From: Terriglobales bacterium
Lineage (GTDB): Bacteria; Acidobacteriota; Terriglobia; Terriglobales; Acidobacteriaceae
Length of the DNA: 64,000 nucleotides
Direction of reading: 5' to 3'
NCBI GenBank assembly: GCA_025462725.1
Contig: JAOAPE010000012.1
Location: forward strand, 62,001 to 126,000
Part shown: positions 1-8,320 of the stretch, piece after piece
Numbering within the stretch: position 1 is the stretch's first letter
How the letters are laid out: every line of letters starts with the position of its first letter
Program-made: the position numbers and the translations under genes
Notes under the pieces: model-generated
What the model saw: only the letters and a program-made list of their open reading frames with translations
Told to the model about the DNA's origin: nothing
Databases searched by the model: none

Positions 1-27
1 TGCGACCGCAGGCTAATTCTTTGAGCC

Positions 28-525
28 TCAACCCGCTTTGAAGTCGAGGACATCTTCGCCCTTGTTGAATATCTGCGCTTCGGGCACTCCTGCCGCTTGC
101 GCTACTACTTTGTTCAGCGCCTCAATCTCGTTCTTGACCCATCCCACGGAAGAGAATCCGATTTTCTTGTTCGGCTCTACAATGAATATCGACGGCACAT
201 TGGTCAATCCAAACGCATTCGATGCTGGATACTTCTTCATCTCGTCCAGCACGACAGGGAATGTCACGCCGAATTTCTTGGTGAACTCTGCCGTGTCTTC
301 TTTCGTGTCCTGCGACACGCCGATGACCCGCACTTTGTCCTTTGGATAAGCCTTGTAGATGCGCTCAAGGAAGGGGAACGCGTACTGGCACGTTGGACAG
401 CCCACCTTGAAAAATGCCGCCACCACCGGCGTGGAACTCTCGGCACCGTCCAATGAAAGCTGCCGTCCATCCAGTGTGCTGAGTGAAATGTCAGGCGCGG
501 TCGCGCCCGGAGCGAGTGCCGGCAT
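28..525 (-). CDS. Thioredoxin-fold redoxin (AhpC/TlpA-like), cytoplasmic
   Basis: A 165-residue protein with a thioredoxin fold of the AhpC-TSA/TlpA type. The active site is the CPTC motif (Cys43, Cys46), preceded by a hydrophobic strand and followed by a helix, as in resolving two-cysteine redoxins. A 'NVPSIFIV' segment around residue 110 carries the cis-proline next to the active site. There is no signal peptide or lipobox, so it probably acts in the cytoplasm, unlike classical TlpA. It would reduce a thiol or peroxide substrate; the substrate cannot be read from the sequence. It lies 21 nt downstream of mutY on the same strand, so the two may be cotranscribed, which would suit an oxidative-damage theme, but this is inference. 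Confidence 0.85.
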   Translation of the reverse strand: MPALAPGATAPDISLSTLDGRQLSLDGAESSTPVVAAFFKVGCPTCQYAFPFLERIYKAYPKDKVRVIGVSQDTKEDTAEFTKKFGVTFPVVLDEMKKYPASNAFGLTNVPSIFIVEPNKKIGFSSVGWVKNEIEALNKVVAQAAGVPEAQIFNKGEDVLDFKAG

Positions 526-546
526 CTTCGTCTCTCCAGTTGGTCT

Positions 547-1581
547 TCAAGCTTTTCGATTCAACAAAACGCCCATGCGACGCAGGATTTTGCGCGTCAA
601 CCCGGTAAGAGGCAGCTTCTCCGCCCGGCTCAATTCTACTCTTTGAGAGCCATGCTGCGGCTTCCCGCTCCAGACGTGGATATCGTAATCCGTCGTCGTG
701 ATCGCGTGCCGCACTTTAAGCGTCGGAGCCCTCGTCGGAAATCGCGCGATGCTCGGCAATTCCCACATGCCCGCCATCAGCGTCGAATCGCTGGGGCGCT
801 GCACCAGATGGACACCGCTGGAATCCAGAGACAACCGATATCCCAACTTCGCCGTCCGCCGCGCACTGCGCTTGACGCGGATTTTCGCTCCACGGGTCGC
901 GCACCACTTCTTCACCGGACACGCGCCACACTCTGGCGTGATCGGCAGGCAAACCGTCGCTCCCAATTCCATCATTGCCTGATTGAAGTCGCCGGGCCGA
1001 TCCGGCGAAATCAGCTCCTGCGCGCCCGCCCAAAAATCCAGCGGATCATCTTCCTTGCGGCCGCTCAACCGAAGCAGTACCCGCTCTACGTTCCCGTCCA
1101 CCACTGCCGTAGGTTCCCCGAACGCGATACTCGCGATTGCTGCCGCCGTGTAGCGACCTATCCCCGGCAACTCCCGCAACTCCGCTGAACTCCTCGGAAT
1201 CCTATTGCTTGCACTCACCAACTGTTTAGCCGCAGCATGCAGCATCCGCGCCCGACGGTAGTATCCCAACCCGCTCCATTGCGCGAGCACGTCTTGCTCG
1301 TCCGCCTCCGCCAAATCGCGCAGTGTGGGAAACGCAAGCAGGAATCGCTTGTAGTACTCCAGGACGGCTGCCACGCGGGTCTGCTGCAGCATGATCTCTG
1401 AGACCCAAATGTGATATGGATTGCGCGTCCGCCGCCATGGTAGATCACGCTTCGATGCGTCATACCAGCGCAACAAACGGGACTGAAATACCTTCGGCCG
1501 GACTACGCCAGGCAGAGAACGTTGCACCACAGGTGAATTAGCAGGCTTCAAGGAAGATGATTCTAAGTGTCGGCTCTCCAA
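547..1581 (-). CDS. mutY: A/G-specific adenine DNA glycosylase MutY
   Basis: Removes adenine mispaired with 8-oxoguanine in base excision repair. The 344-residue protein has the helix-hairpin-helix motif 'ELPGIGRYTAAAI' (about 137-149), catalytic Glu62 in 'SEIMLQQTR' and catalytic Asp162 in 'VVDGNV'. The 4Fe-4S cluster motif is in the canonical C-x6-C-x2-C-x5-C spacing (Cys211, 218, 221, 227). Residues 235-344 correspond to the Nudix-like domain that reads 8-oxoG, here rather short. The first 30 residues are an extension without recognisable features, so a start at an internal codon near the 'VFQSRLLRWY' segment is possible. A redoxin gene follows after 21 nt. Confidence 0.96.
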   Translation of the reverse strand: MESRHLESSSLKPANSPVVQRSLPGVVRPKVFQSRLLRWYDASKRDLPWRRTRNPYHIWVSEIMLQQTRVAAVLEYYKRFLLAFPTLRDLAEADEQDVLAQWSGLGYYRRARMLHAAAKQLVSASNRIPRSSAELRELPGIGRYTAAAIASIAFGEPTAVVDGNVERVLLRLSGRKEDDPLDFWAGAQELISPDRPGDFNQAMMELGATVCLPITPECGACPVKKWCATRGAKIRVKRSARRTAKLGYRLSLDSSGVHLVQRPSDSTLMAGMWELPSIARFPTRAPTLKVRHAITTTDYDIHVWSGKPQHGSQRVELSRAEKLPLTGLTRKILRRMGVLLNRKA

Positions 1582-1657
1582 TTCACAATAAGCGCGTGAC
1601 TAAAGGACAACAGCGCCCTCACTCGCAGCATCTCTAATCAAGTTCGGAGCAGAATAC

Positions 1658-2260
1658 TTGATCCCCTACCAATTCTTTCGCGCGGCAGCGTTGCTAACCA
1701 CTGCCACTTTCTTCATCATTTCTGGTTGCGGAGGCGGCGGAAGCAGCACTCCCACGCCGACCAGCGTAGCAACGCCAACGCCAACGCCAACTCCTACTCC
1801 CACTCCGACTCCCACCGGCGGAGGCACCGGTGGCGGCCCCACTCCGGCAGGAACCGCAACCGTGGTCTCCGTAGGCGCAGGACAGACTGCCAGCGGAACC
1901 GATATCAGCGTTTCGGCGCCAGCCTCCTCAACTCCGCCTAACGCCGAATTGCTCGGCGTGACTAATGTAGGGACAGGTGGCAGCGCCAGTAATAGCGGCT
2001 CAACTATTCATCGCGGCAGCACCATGAGAGTTCTGATCTTCGGCCATGGACTAAGCGGTTCCATGACGGTGAGCATCTCCGGCCCGGGCGACATCGCCGT
2101 CAGCAACATCAACAGCATTACGTCTACAGACAACACTCCCGGATTGTCGTTCACTGCCGTAGTAGCGTCCGGTGCGGCGCTTGGCGCGCGCACTGTTTAC
2201 CTCAAGAGTGCCAACAGCGACATCACCACATTTACCGGTGGACTCGAGGTGATCCCGTGA
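1658..2260 (+). CDS. Exported lipoprotein with Pro-Thr linker, first gene of a coupled triad
   Basis: A 200-residue predicted lipoprotein. It has a hydrophobic N-terminal segment and lipobox ending at Cys24 ('IISGC'), followed by Gly/Ser and a PT-dipeptide linker (about residues 31-56) encoded by a simple repeat. The rest is a small beta-rich domain of about 110 residues, resembling IPT/Ig-like surface domains. The start is TTG at 1658; it gives the signal peptide and no in-frame ATG precedes the lipobox. Its TGA overlaps the GTG start of the next gene (GTGA), implying translational coupling. The PT linker suggests anchoring to the outer membrane or wall with a projecting domain. Specific function unknown. 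Confidence 0.75.
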   Translation: MIPYQFFRAAALLTTATFFIISGCGGGGSSTPTPTSVATPTPTPTPTPTPTPTGGGTGGGPTPAGTATVVSVGAGQTASGTDISVSAPASSTPPNAELLGVTNVGTGGSASNSGSTIHRGSTMRVLIFGHGLSGSMTVSISGPGDIAVSNINSITSTDNTPGLSFTAVVASGAALGARTVYLKSANSDITTFTGGLEVIP

Positions 2261-2823
2261 GACTCCTCAAGACAAGTTTCATGTTTGCTCTCGTCTTTGT
2301 GCTGATGCTGACCGCCAACGGAACCACGATTGTTCCCATGTCCATCGAGCGGCTCACGCACGCTTCCACGCATGTGCTGGTGGCTCAAGCGGGTGATTCC
2401 TGGACGCAATGGAACCCGGAACACACAATGATTTTCACATTTACAAAATTCCGCGTCTCACGTGCACTCAAAGGGCAAGCTGCCAACGAGGTGATCGTCA
2501 AGCAAATGGGCGGACGTTCCGGCGCTTACGAGCAAAAAGTTGCGGGGGTACGGCATTGGCAAAGCGGAGATGAAGCCGTGCTCTTCGTGCATCCTTCGCA
2601 GTCGCCGGACGGCACACTGGTCGTTACCGGATTGATGCAGGGTGATTTCCGCATGCTTCCGTCCGCGAACGGTAAAGAGAAGATGGTCAGCAACGGAGTG
2701 GTCGGAGTGGAAGCCTTCAACCCGCAACAGGGAACAACGGAACATTTTTCGGGGTCTCGAATGCCGTTTACCCGCCTGAAATCTCTCGTTCAAGACGCAA
2801 TGGTTCATGAGGTGGCGAAATGA
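2257..2823 (+). CDS. Exported protein of unknown function, middle gene of coupled triad
   Basis: A 188-residue protein with an N-terminal signal peptide (about residues 1-23). The mature part has no motif I recognise. It begins 'TTIVPMSIERLTHAST' and holds an alternating beta pattern with a 'GDEAVLFVHPS' strand, resembling secreted acidobacterial proteins of unknown function that accompany matrixin-like proteases. The start is GTG inside the stop of the upstream lipoprotein gene (GTGA), and its TGA overlaps the ATG of the protease gene (ATGA). All three are therefore probably made in fixed ratio. It could be a chaperone, inhibitor or partner of the protease; that is inference from position only. 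Confidence 0.75.
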   Translation: MRLLKTSFMFALVFVLMLTANGTTIVPMSIERLTHASTHVLVAQAGDSWTQWNPEHTMIFTFTKFRVSRALKGQAANEVIVKQMGGRSGAYEQKVAGVRHWQSGDEAVLFVHPSQSPDGTLVVTGLMQGDFRMLPSANGKEKMVSNGVVGVEAFNPQQGTTEHFSGSRMPFTRLKSLVQDAMVHEVAK

Positions 2824-3812
2824 ATCGCTCCGCTCTGGGCCGAACTTTAGCAATGGTAGGTGTGCTTGCAATTATCTTGCTGCCACTGTCGTCCGCGTTC
2901 CCGCACCTGAATGATCTGACTGCATCCAGCACCGGCCCCGTGCCTGACCATTGGGCAGCCAGTGCATTTCCTATTGTTTGGAACATCAATCCTGCTCGCG
3001 GTGGCAATGTCCAGGGTTCACGCGCAGTAGCTGATGTGATCCAGGCCAGCTTCACCACTTGGACCTCTGCGCCCAACACAACACTGTCAGTCGCCCGCGG
3101 GAACGATTCCACCAAGACTGCCGCAGGTATGGACAATACAAACTTGATTTGCTTTGTTTGCACCGGTGATTTCAGTTCGGAAGCGGAGACCCTCGCCGTC
3201 ACCATGACGACTGTTGCCACTTCAGTCGGCGACTCCGACGGCCGCGGCGGCACTACGCAGTTCGTCGGACAAATACTTGATGCCGACATTCTCTTTAACC
3301 CGTCCAATACTTTCACCACTGACACCGGCAACGGCACCGTGCAAGACGTACAGACGGTTGCTACTCACGAGATAGGACATTTCTTCGGCCTCGATCATTC
3401 ACCGATAGTTCGCGCCATCATGTTCCCGTTCACGCCAGATGTCGAGACAACGCTTGGCTATGACGATGTCGCCGGAATCTCGGCGATGTATCCGGCATCA
3501 GGTCAGGCTGTCGGCACGGGATCAATCTCAGGAACGGTGCGACTGAATGGTGCAGGGGTATTCGGTGCGCATGTCTTTGCGGATTCACAAACAGGCGCAG
3601 AGGCCTTCGCAGCGTTCAACATCCGCAAGACTCCCATTGGGACACTGAGCACACCGGGCGGAAGTTACACCATTACAGGTGTTCCGCCCGACTCCTACGT
3701 GGTCACCGCGGAGCCACTCGATCTGCCCGTCACGAACACTGACGTTTCGGATTTCCCCAAAGCGTACAACCAGGGTGCCGTTCAGACGAACTTCACTACA
3801 CGGTCTCACTAA
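2820..3812 (+). CDS. Matrixin-like secreted zinc metalloprotease with C-terminal beta-sandwich
   Basis: A 330-residue exported metalloprotease. After a signal peptide (about 1-25), the catalytic domain carries the metzincin zinc site H-E-I-G-H-F-F-G-L-D-H (His183, Glu184, His187, His193) and a Met-turn at Met201 ('AIMFP'), both in the matrixin pattern. No cysteine-switch propeptide is obvious. Residues about 235-325 form a carboxypeptidase-regulatory-like beta-sandwich ('SISGTVRLNGAG', 'GSYTITGVPPDSYVV'), commonly a surface-binding module. Its ATG overlaps the preceding stop codon, making it the last gene of the triad. Likely substrates are extracellular proteins or neighbouring surface proteins. 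The gene converges on the pilin operon. Confidence 0.88.
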   Translation: MNRSALGRTLAMVGVLAIILLPLSSAFPHLNDLTASSTGPVPDHWAASAFPIVWNINPARGGNVQGSRAVADVIQASFTTWTSAPNTTLSVARGNDSTKTAAGMDNTNLICFVCTGDFSSEAETLAVTMTTVATSVGDSDGRGGTTQFVGQILDADILFNPSNTFTTDTGNGTVQDVQTVATHEIGHFFGLDHSPIVRAIMFPFTPDVETTLGYDDVAGISAMYPASGQAVGTGSISGTVRLNGAGVFGAHVFADSQTGAEAFAAFNIRKTPIGTLSTPGGSYTITGVPPDSYVVTAEPLDLPVTNTDVSDFPKAYNQGAVQTNFTTRSH

Positions 3813-3824
3813 CGAAATAAAAAA

Positions 3825-3844
3825 GGGCTGGCGATTGCCAGCCC
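3825..3844 (-). terminator. Rho-independent terminator of the pilin operon
   Basis: An 8-bp GC-rich stem (GGGCTGGC / GCCAGCCC) with a GATT loop lies between the convergent genes. Read on the minus strand it is followed by a run of Ts, so it ends the pilin operon transcript. On the plus strand no T-run follows. Confidence 0.85.
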
Positions 3845-3862
3845 TCGATGAACCTAATTCGC

Positions 3863-4399
3863 CTATTTAGGCGGATTGTTAAGTTTGTCCAATTCCGCCT
3901 CTGCGGCTTGACGCTTTGCCTTTGTAGCTTCGAGGTTGTCCTTTTGATGCTGTATAGTCTCCGCCATCATATTGCGGCGGAACTCGCTGCCTTTCGCCAT
4001 CAGTTCTTCATTCCTCTTGATGCTGTCTGTATAGACGTCTTCGTCGTGCTTTAGCCCGTCGACCTTGGCTTTCGCGGCAGTGACTGCCTCAGGATCGGGG
4101 GCCTTCTTGTCCTTTGGATCGGACTTGGTGGAATCTGCCTTCGCGTCAGCGGTGCCGGCCGTTCCTGCTACTCCTGAAGCCGTGCTTGCACTGGAAATAG
4201 TGCCACTCTGAGCGCTGTCAGCCGGGTGTTCCGGCAAGTCCTCATTCGTGATCACCTTTTTCGGGGCAGACTTGGTTTTCTTCTGCTTGGCCGCAAGGTC
4301 AGCGAGCGAAGGTTTGTCATCCGTGTTTGTTTGTGCGCACGCGACTCCCGCCAGTAGGACCGCCGTGAACGATAGCAATAGAGCTTTTTTCATTCTCAT
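3863..4399 (-). CDS. Exported coiled-coil protein at the end of the minor-pilin operon
   Basis: A 178-residue protein with a signal peptide (about residues 1-22, ending 'GVACAQ'). A Lys-rich, low-complexity Ala/Ser/Thr/Asp region (about 35-100) follows, then a charged helical, probably coiled-coil C-terminus (about 105-175). I do not recognise the family. It begins 3 nt after the PilX stop, so it is almost certainly cotranslated with the pilins and lies just before the operon terminator. A periplasmic assembly or stabilising role for the pilus tip complex is a reasonable guess. No catalytic residues or cysteines are seen in the mature part. Confidence 0.75.
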   Translation of the reverse strand: MRMKKALLLSFTAVLLAGVACAQTNTDDKPSLADLAAKQKKTKSAPKKVITNEDLPEHPADSAQSGTISSASTASGVAGTAGTADAKADSTKSDPKDKKAPDPEAVTAAKAKVDGLKHDEDVYTDSIKRNEELMAKGSEFRRNMMAETIQHQKDNLEATKAKRQAAEAELDKLNNPPK

Positions 4400-4402
4400 C
4401 CT

Positions 4403-5992
4403 CTAATACTCGATTTCCCGCGAGCTGATCATTCTTGGCGGAGCTGGATTTCCGTTGCTTTGCAGAGCGCATTGATCGTAGTGGATCGCCGCACTGCCAC
4501 CGAGCACAGTGTCATCCACTGAACTCTTACCGGCAAGAACCGATCCGAAGATATTGGTCTTGTTAGCGCCGCCGCCGCTGAATTTGACGACGCCTTTGAC
4601 CAGGATAAGCCCGAAGAATTGAAGTCCGCCGTTGATATCGAGGTCGCCATCGACGATCAAGATGCCATTACCGATCGAACCGGCTGTAATCTTCAAATCA
4701 CCAGGCACATAGGTGACTTGCGTCTGCTGTGCGCCTAGAGAAGGATCGTTGGCAGGCGGATCACTTGGTGCGCTGCCGTCCGCAGGAAACAACGGCGGTA
4801 TGCCGAAAGTTTGACCCGAGTGTTGTCCGCAACCCGGGCTGCAGGTGTAATTGTATGGAGCCTGCGTCGCGTCAACCGTTCCCGGCTGGCTCTTGTAGCG
4901 GTTGATCAGGGCAGCTACATCTGTCACTTTGGCCTGATTCTCGGCGATGATGGGACTGGTTCCGGCTGTCGCAGACTCGCTCTTGCCAGTCAAGGCATCA
5001 ACATTGGAATTGGAGTAGATCGCGTACTTGTCCGCAAGGCAAGTCTTACCCGGCTTGTTGCTGCAGACATATACGGAAGGCTTCGCATTGTTCCAGGCGC
5101 AACTGCAGCTGCATGCGTCATATCCATCCACAGTGAGCGCGCCGTTCAGGGTAACGTGGTCCTGTGAATTCACCGCAGAGTTGTTGTAAAACGGCGGATC
5201 GTCAGCGACTTCTATGCTTAGCGTGCGTTCCGAACCGCTGGCCAGCCTGCTCAAAGAAGTGATCAGAAAGACCGGGTTCATGACCGTGCCGCCCGCCAAA
5301 GGAGTCTTGCAATCAACTTGGCCGGCTGGAAGTATGACCTGTTGTGTTCCATCCCAACAGACCATGCGATTGTTATTGGCGCCAACGCTGGAGTCCACTT
5401 GATACGGATAATCCAATGGTGCGGCCGCGGTCGTCAATGGCGAGCCGGATCGGTTCGCCTTCAATGTGATTCGTACCCATTTGTATGAAAGCGCGGAAGC
5501 CGTGCCAGTGTTCAGCGAATTGCTGTTTACCGTTGTATACCAAGCGGCCGTAGGTGCTTGGGCTGGCGTGCATCGAGTGTTTTGCGTTCCGTAAGCTATG
5601 TTAAGTCCCGGGAAGTTCGCTTTGCAGATAGTGTCGTCAAAATACTGGTTGGTGGAATCCCAAGGCACTGCAGCAGCTTCGCCGGCAGCCGGGTTAAGAA
5701 TGTATATGCCGCCGGTCGTCGCGGCTGCGGTAGGCATGGTCAATGCATTTGCCTGGGCATAGAGGTCGCCCGCAGCCGAGCCCTTCGTAATCCTTAAGCG
5801 CCCTTCTTGAAGTCCGGCACGCGCCGCGAAATACGCTTGTTGTCCTGCGCGGTAGTTCGCATTTACGGCTGTTTCGGTATTCGCAAGGTACATGAATCCC
5901 GCGGCGATCGCCGACAGCAACATCAACGCGAAGATGGCCATAAACAACGCTATGCCACGTTCATTATTCCGTTTTGTATGTTTTGCGTCCAT
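4403..5992 (-). CDS. pilX: PilX-like minor pilin / type IV pilus assembly protein
   Basis: A 529-residue protein whose N-terminus carries a short basic leader and Gly13 followed by a hydrophobic helix ('IALFMAIFALMLLSAI'), as in PilX pseudopilins. It lacks the Glu at +5, which is typical of that family. The segment 'AGQQAYFAARAGLQEGR' matches the conserved PilX N-terminal domain. The C-terminal half has a cysteine cluster (two CxC steps near residue 295 and further Cys to about 385) and Gly-rich beta repeats 'GDLDINGGLQFFGLILVKG'. It is much longer than proteobacterial PilX (about 200 residues), so the C-terminal part is likely a tip-exposed domain. Fourth gene in the operon. Confidence 0.85.
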   Translation of the reverse strand: MDAKHTKRNNERGIALFMAIFALMLLSAIAAGFMYLANTETAVNANYRAGQQAYFAARAGLQEGRLRITKGSAAGDLYAQANALTMPTAAATTGGIYILNPAAGEAAAVPWDSTNQYFDDTICKANFPGLNIAYGTQNTRCTPAQAPTAAWYTTVNSNSLNTGTASALSYKWVRITLKANRSGSPLTTAAAPLDYPYQVDSSVGANNNRMVCWDGTQQVILPAGQVDCKTPLAGGTVMNPVFLITSLSRLASGSERTLSIEVADDPPFYNNSAVNSQDHVTLNGALTVDGYDACSCSCAWNNAKPSVYVCSNKPGKTCLADKYAIYSNSNVDALTGKSESATAGTSPIIAENQAKVTDVAALINRYKSQPGTVDATQAPYNYTCSPGCGQHSGQTFGIPPLFPADGSAPSDPPANDPSLGAQQTQVTYVPGDLKITAGSIGNGILIVDGDLDINGGLQFFGLILVKGVVKFSGGGANKTNIFGSVLAGKSSVDDTVLGGSAAIHYDQCALQSNGNPAPPRMISSREIEY

Positions 5993-6103
5993 AAAGTTTT
6001 GTCCTTGCTCCGTTCAGGCTGTTACCTACCCACAAAGCCTTGAGCCAAACTTGCTTTTGAGAATCCAGTGAGGGTCCCCAGTAACCCACTAGCCACCGCT
6101 TCT

Positions 6104-6859
6104 CTACTTATTCGCAATTCGCGCTGATGCCGTCATTGAACTTGCCGGAAACACCTTGCTGACCGGGTCCACGGTTGTAGAAAGCGTGCTCACTGTGATT
6201 CGAATAGCCCGTACGTTTGCCACCGTTAATGGTGGCGTGAGTTCCACACCAAACTGGTCGTAATAGCGGAAGATCGGGTCAGTCTTAAAATCCGCGTAAC
6301 GGGTGTCATTGGCCACAGTGCCCACGCCGCTCATGTTGGCGGAGTTCCCGGCGATCACCCATGATCCTGCACCGCCGCTACTATTGATGACTCCATCTAC
6401 TTCTTGCGTGAAGTTGGTTCCTGCAACACCTTTTTGTAATTGTGAGCGCTGCAAGATGCACGGACACTGTCCTGCCGGTATTCCGGCATTGGGATCGGTG
6501 ATCAGGCTGTATTGCACCGTGTCCACGACGCCGTCACCATCTACGTCGCCCTCGAATGAAAGGCTCGTAGTCGTCCCATTGAGCAGTCCTGCAGCATAGG
6601 AAGTGCTTGTCACCGCCGGTGCAGTGGCATACATGCTACTCGTCGGATAACCAGCTTGGTGAAGGTCGCGCACCATCTGTTCCACGAACTCGCGCGATTC
6701 CTGCGTGAGGTCAACCTTTGCTTCTTCCACGCGCGACCGTTTTTGCACGTCGTTGATGGCAGTCATGGTCACCGCAAGGACAAGTGAAAGGATTCCCAGC
6801 ACCATCATCATTTCCAACAGTGAAAATCCGCGCTCGGTTCTGCTCGCATTCTGTTTCAT
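6104..6859 (-). CDS. pilW: PilW-like minor pilin
   Basis: A 251-residue type IV prepilin. The leader ends at Gly11 and is followed by FSLLE with Glu at +5, then the hydrophobic helix 'MMMVLGILSLVLAVTM', the classical prepilin peptidase site. The following region ('RVEEAKVDLTQESREFVEQMVRDLHQAGYP') is the helix typical of PilW family pilins. A 'GDVDGDGVVDTVQYSL' segment looks like a calcium-binding loop. It starts 9 nt downstream of PilV, so it is in the same transcript. Minor pilins of this set prime pilus assembly in the inner membrane and sit at the tip. Confidence 0.88.
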   Translation of the reverse strand: MKQNASRTERGFSLLEMMMVLGILSLVLAVTMTAINDVQKRSRVEEAKVDLTQESREFVEQMVRDLHQAGYPTSSMYATAPAVTSTSYAAGLLNGTTTSLSFEGDVDGDGVVDTVQYSLITDPNAGIPAGQCPCILQRSQLQKGVAGTNFTQEVDGVINSSGGAGSWVIAGNSANMSGVGTVANDTRYADFKTDPIFRYYDQFGVELTPPLTVANVRAIRITVSTLSTTVDPVSKVFPASSMTASARIANK

Positions 6860-6868
6860 CTGGTCCTC

Positions 6869-7483
6869 TTAATTTCCTAGAACTGTCTTCAACTGTGCCG
6901 GTATCGCAAACGCTTTCAAAGCGTCTGCCCGGTTGTAATTGGCGCCCGTATTTCGCGTCGCCACAGTCACAGTCTTAGTGAATCCATTAGCATCAACAAC
7001 GATGTTCCAGCGGACGTCGTAGATTATTTGCTGCCCTGCATTGATTCCACAGGAGGCATAGGCCATTCCGTAACCGTTGCCCGGTGCTGCGCCATATGCG
7101 GCAGCAACGTTGAAATTGATATCTGACGAAACCCAAACGGGTACGTTGTCAGTGCCTCTGGTGGCCGCTCCCGCACCAGCCGGAGCCACTGCCCCTGTCG
7201 TATTGATGTTCCAAACAGTTCCGGCACAATCTGTGACCGTGAAGACTTTGTTCGTCGATGCAGGAATGTTCGCCATCTGCTCGATAACCATTTGTGAGAT
7301 CAGGGTCGCACTGGTATCTGTGCGGTTGCGACCGTTCGTAGCCAACGCCGTTACGACCATCGCCATGATCCCTGAAAGCCCGATCGCCAGTACCATCATC
7401 GCGATGAGCAATTCGACCAGCGTCATTCCCGACTCACGGCTCTTGTTGCTCGGCTTCCGAAACAAAGTTCTTTTCATATCCAT
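6869..7483 (-). CDS. pilV: PilV-like minor pilin
   Basis: A 204-residue type IV prepilin. The cleavage motif is Gly19 followed by MTLVE (Glu at +5) and the helix 'LLIAMMVLAIGLSGIMAMV', which is characteristic of PilV. The globular part is Ala/Asn-rich with several cysteines that could form a disulfide. It lies 23 nt downstream of the FimT/GspH-like gene and 9 nt upstream of PilW, matching the usual fimT-pilV-pilW-pilX order. Confidence 0.88.
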   Translation of the reverse strand: MDMKRTLFRKPSNKSRESGMTLVELLIAMMVLAIGLSGIMAMVVTALATNGRNRTDTSATLISQMVIEQMANIPASTNKVFTVTDCAGTVWNINTTGAVAPAGAGAATRGTDNVPVWVSSDINFNVAAAYGAAPGNGYGMAYASCGINAGQQIIYDVRWNIVVDANGFTKTVTVATRNTGANYNRADALKAFAIPAQLKTVLGN

Positions 7484-7506
7484 TCCTTATGCGACTTTCC
7501 CTGGCG

Positions 7507-8142
7507 CTAGTACCAGGATGGTGCCGGTGTTCCCGGCTGGTACGTGTACGCTTTCACCCGCCCTGCTTGAGTGATCGTGATGGCCGCCCATCCAGGTGCC
7601 GCGAGTGCCCGTGTTTGCTGCATGTAAACGATGTAAGGAGCGATGGTGTTACATATCGGTGGGTTACTGCACGGCAACCCGCGCTCGTTAAAAGCAATGT
7701 CCACGGTGTTTGCCTTTATGTAGGGCGGAAAGAGAACATTTGGGGGAACGGTCGCCGGGCCACCTGTTCCGTCGTTGATCGTCGTGTCATTGGGGATAGC
7801 GACGGAGGGTTCGCCCACGTCCAATAGACTGTTTCCATTTGTATCGATATACAAGGTCAACAAGCCATTTGGCGGCACAGCCGCTTGCGTACGCATCCGG
7901 TAGTACTTGTTGTCCCTGACGGCTTGCATCCGCAACTGCTGAATCAAGCCGTTCACGTTCGTCGCTGTTGCGCGAAGCCGAATGTTGGACAGAGATTTGG
8001 TGATGGTCGGCACAGCAAATGCCGTGATCACCATGATGATAGCCACCACTACGAGCAGTTCCGTCAGCGAGAACCCAGCCCGTTCATCCGATTGTCTTGT
8101 TTTTCTATGCATTGAATGGATCTCCCGCGCCTTCATCTTCAA
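7507..8142 (-). CDS. FimT/GspH-like pseudopilin, first gene of minor-pilin operon
   Basis: A 211-residue prepilin. Gly23 precedes FSLTE (Glu28 at +5) and the helix 'LLVVVAIIMVITAFAVPTI', followed by the 'RLRATATNVNGLIQQLRMQAVRDN' segment typical of GspH/FimT. An alternative start at Met11 would give a shorter leader of the usual length. As the first gene of the operon it follows a 178-nt intergenic stretch that contains a perfect 8-bp inverted repeat. GspH/FimT proteins are minor pilins involved in initiating the pseudopilus or in DNA binding by competence pili. No motor or secretin genes lie nearby. Confidence 0.87.
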   Translation of the reverse strand: MKMKAREIHSMHRKTRQSDERAGFSLTELLVVVAIIMVITAFAVPTITKSLSNIRLRATATNVNGLIQQLRMQAVRDNKYYRMRTQAAVPPNGLLTLYIDTNGNSLLDVGEPSVAIPNDTTINDGTGGPATVPPNVLFPPYIKANTVDIAFNERGLPCSNPPICNTIAPYIVYMQQTRALAAPGWAAITITQAGRVKAYTYQPGTPAPSWY

Positions 8143-8275
8143 CTTGCCGTTTGCGCAGCGATACTACCACTAGAGCATCCAGAGTTCCATAAGATTGCTG
8201 ACTAGGGTATCTGCTTTAGAAACTGTTTGTTAGGGAGTTTATGAAGCAACCATCGGAAGCACTAATGCGCCTGCG

Positions 8276-8296
8276 AATGTAACCTTTTGTTACATT
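8276..8296. promoter_or_regulatory. Perfect inverted repeat upstream of the minor-pilin operon
   Basis: AATGTAAC, a 5-nt spacer, then GTTACATT: an 8-bp perfect palindrome about 135 nt upstream of the first pilin gene. It is AT-rich with no T-run, so it resembles a regulator-binding site more than a terminator. It also lies 25 nt downstream of the minus-strand lipoprotein gene that ends at 8321. Confidence 0.4.
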
Positions 8297-8320
8297 TCAG
8301 GAATACTGCCGGACGTGCAT

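Noticed and set aside
1790-1830. CCAACG/CTCCCA simple repeat as a regulatory repeat
   Set aside because: It is the in-frame coding sequence of the Pro-Thr linker of a lipoprotein.
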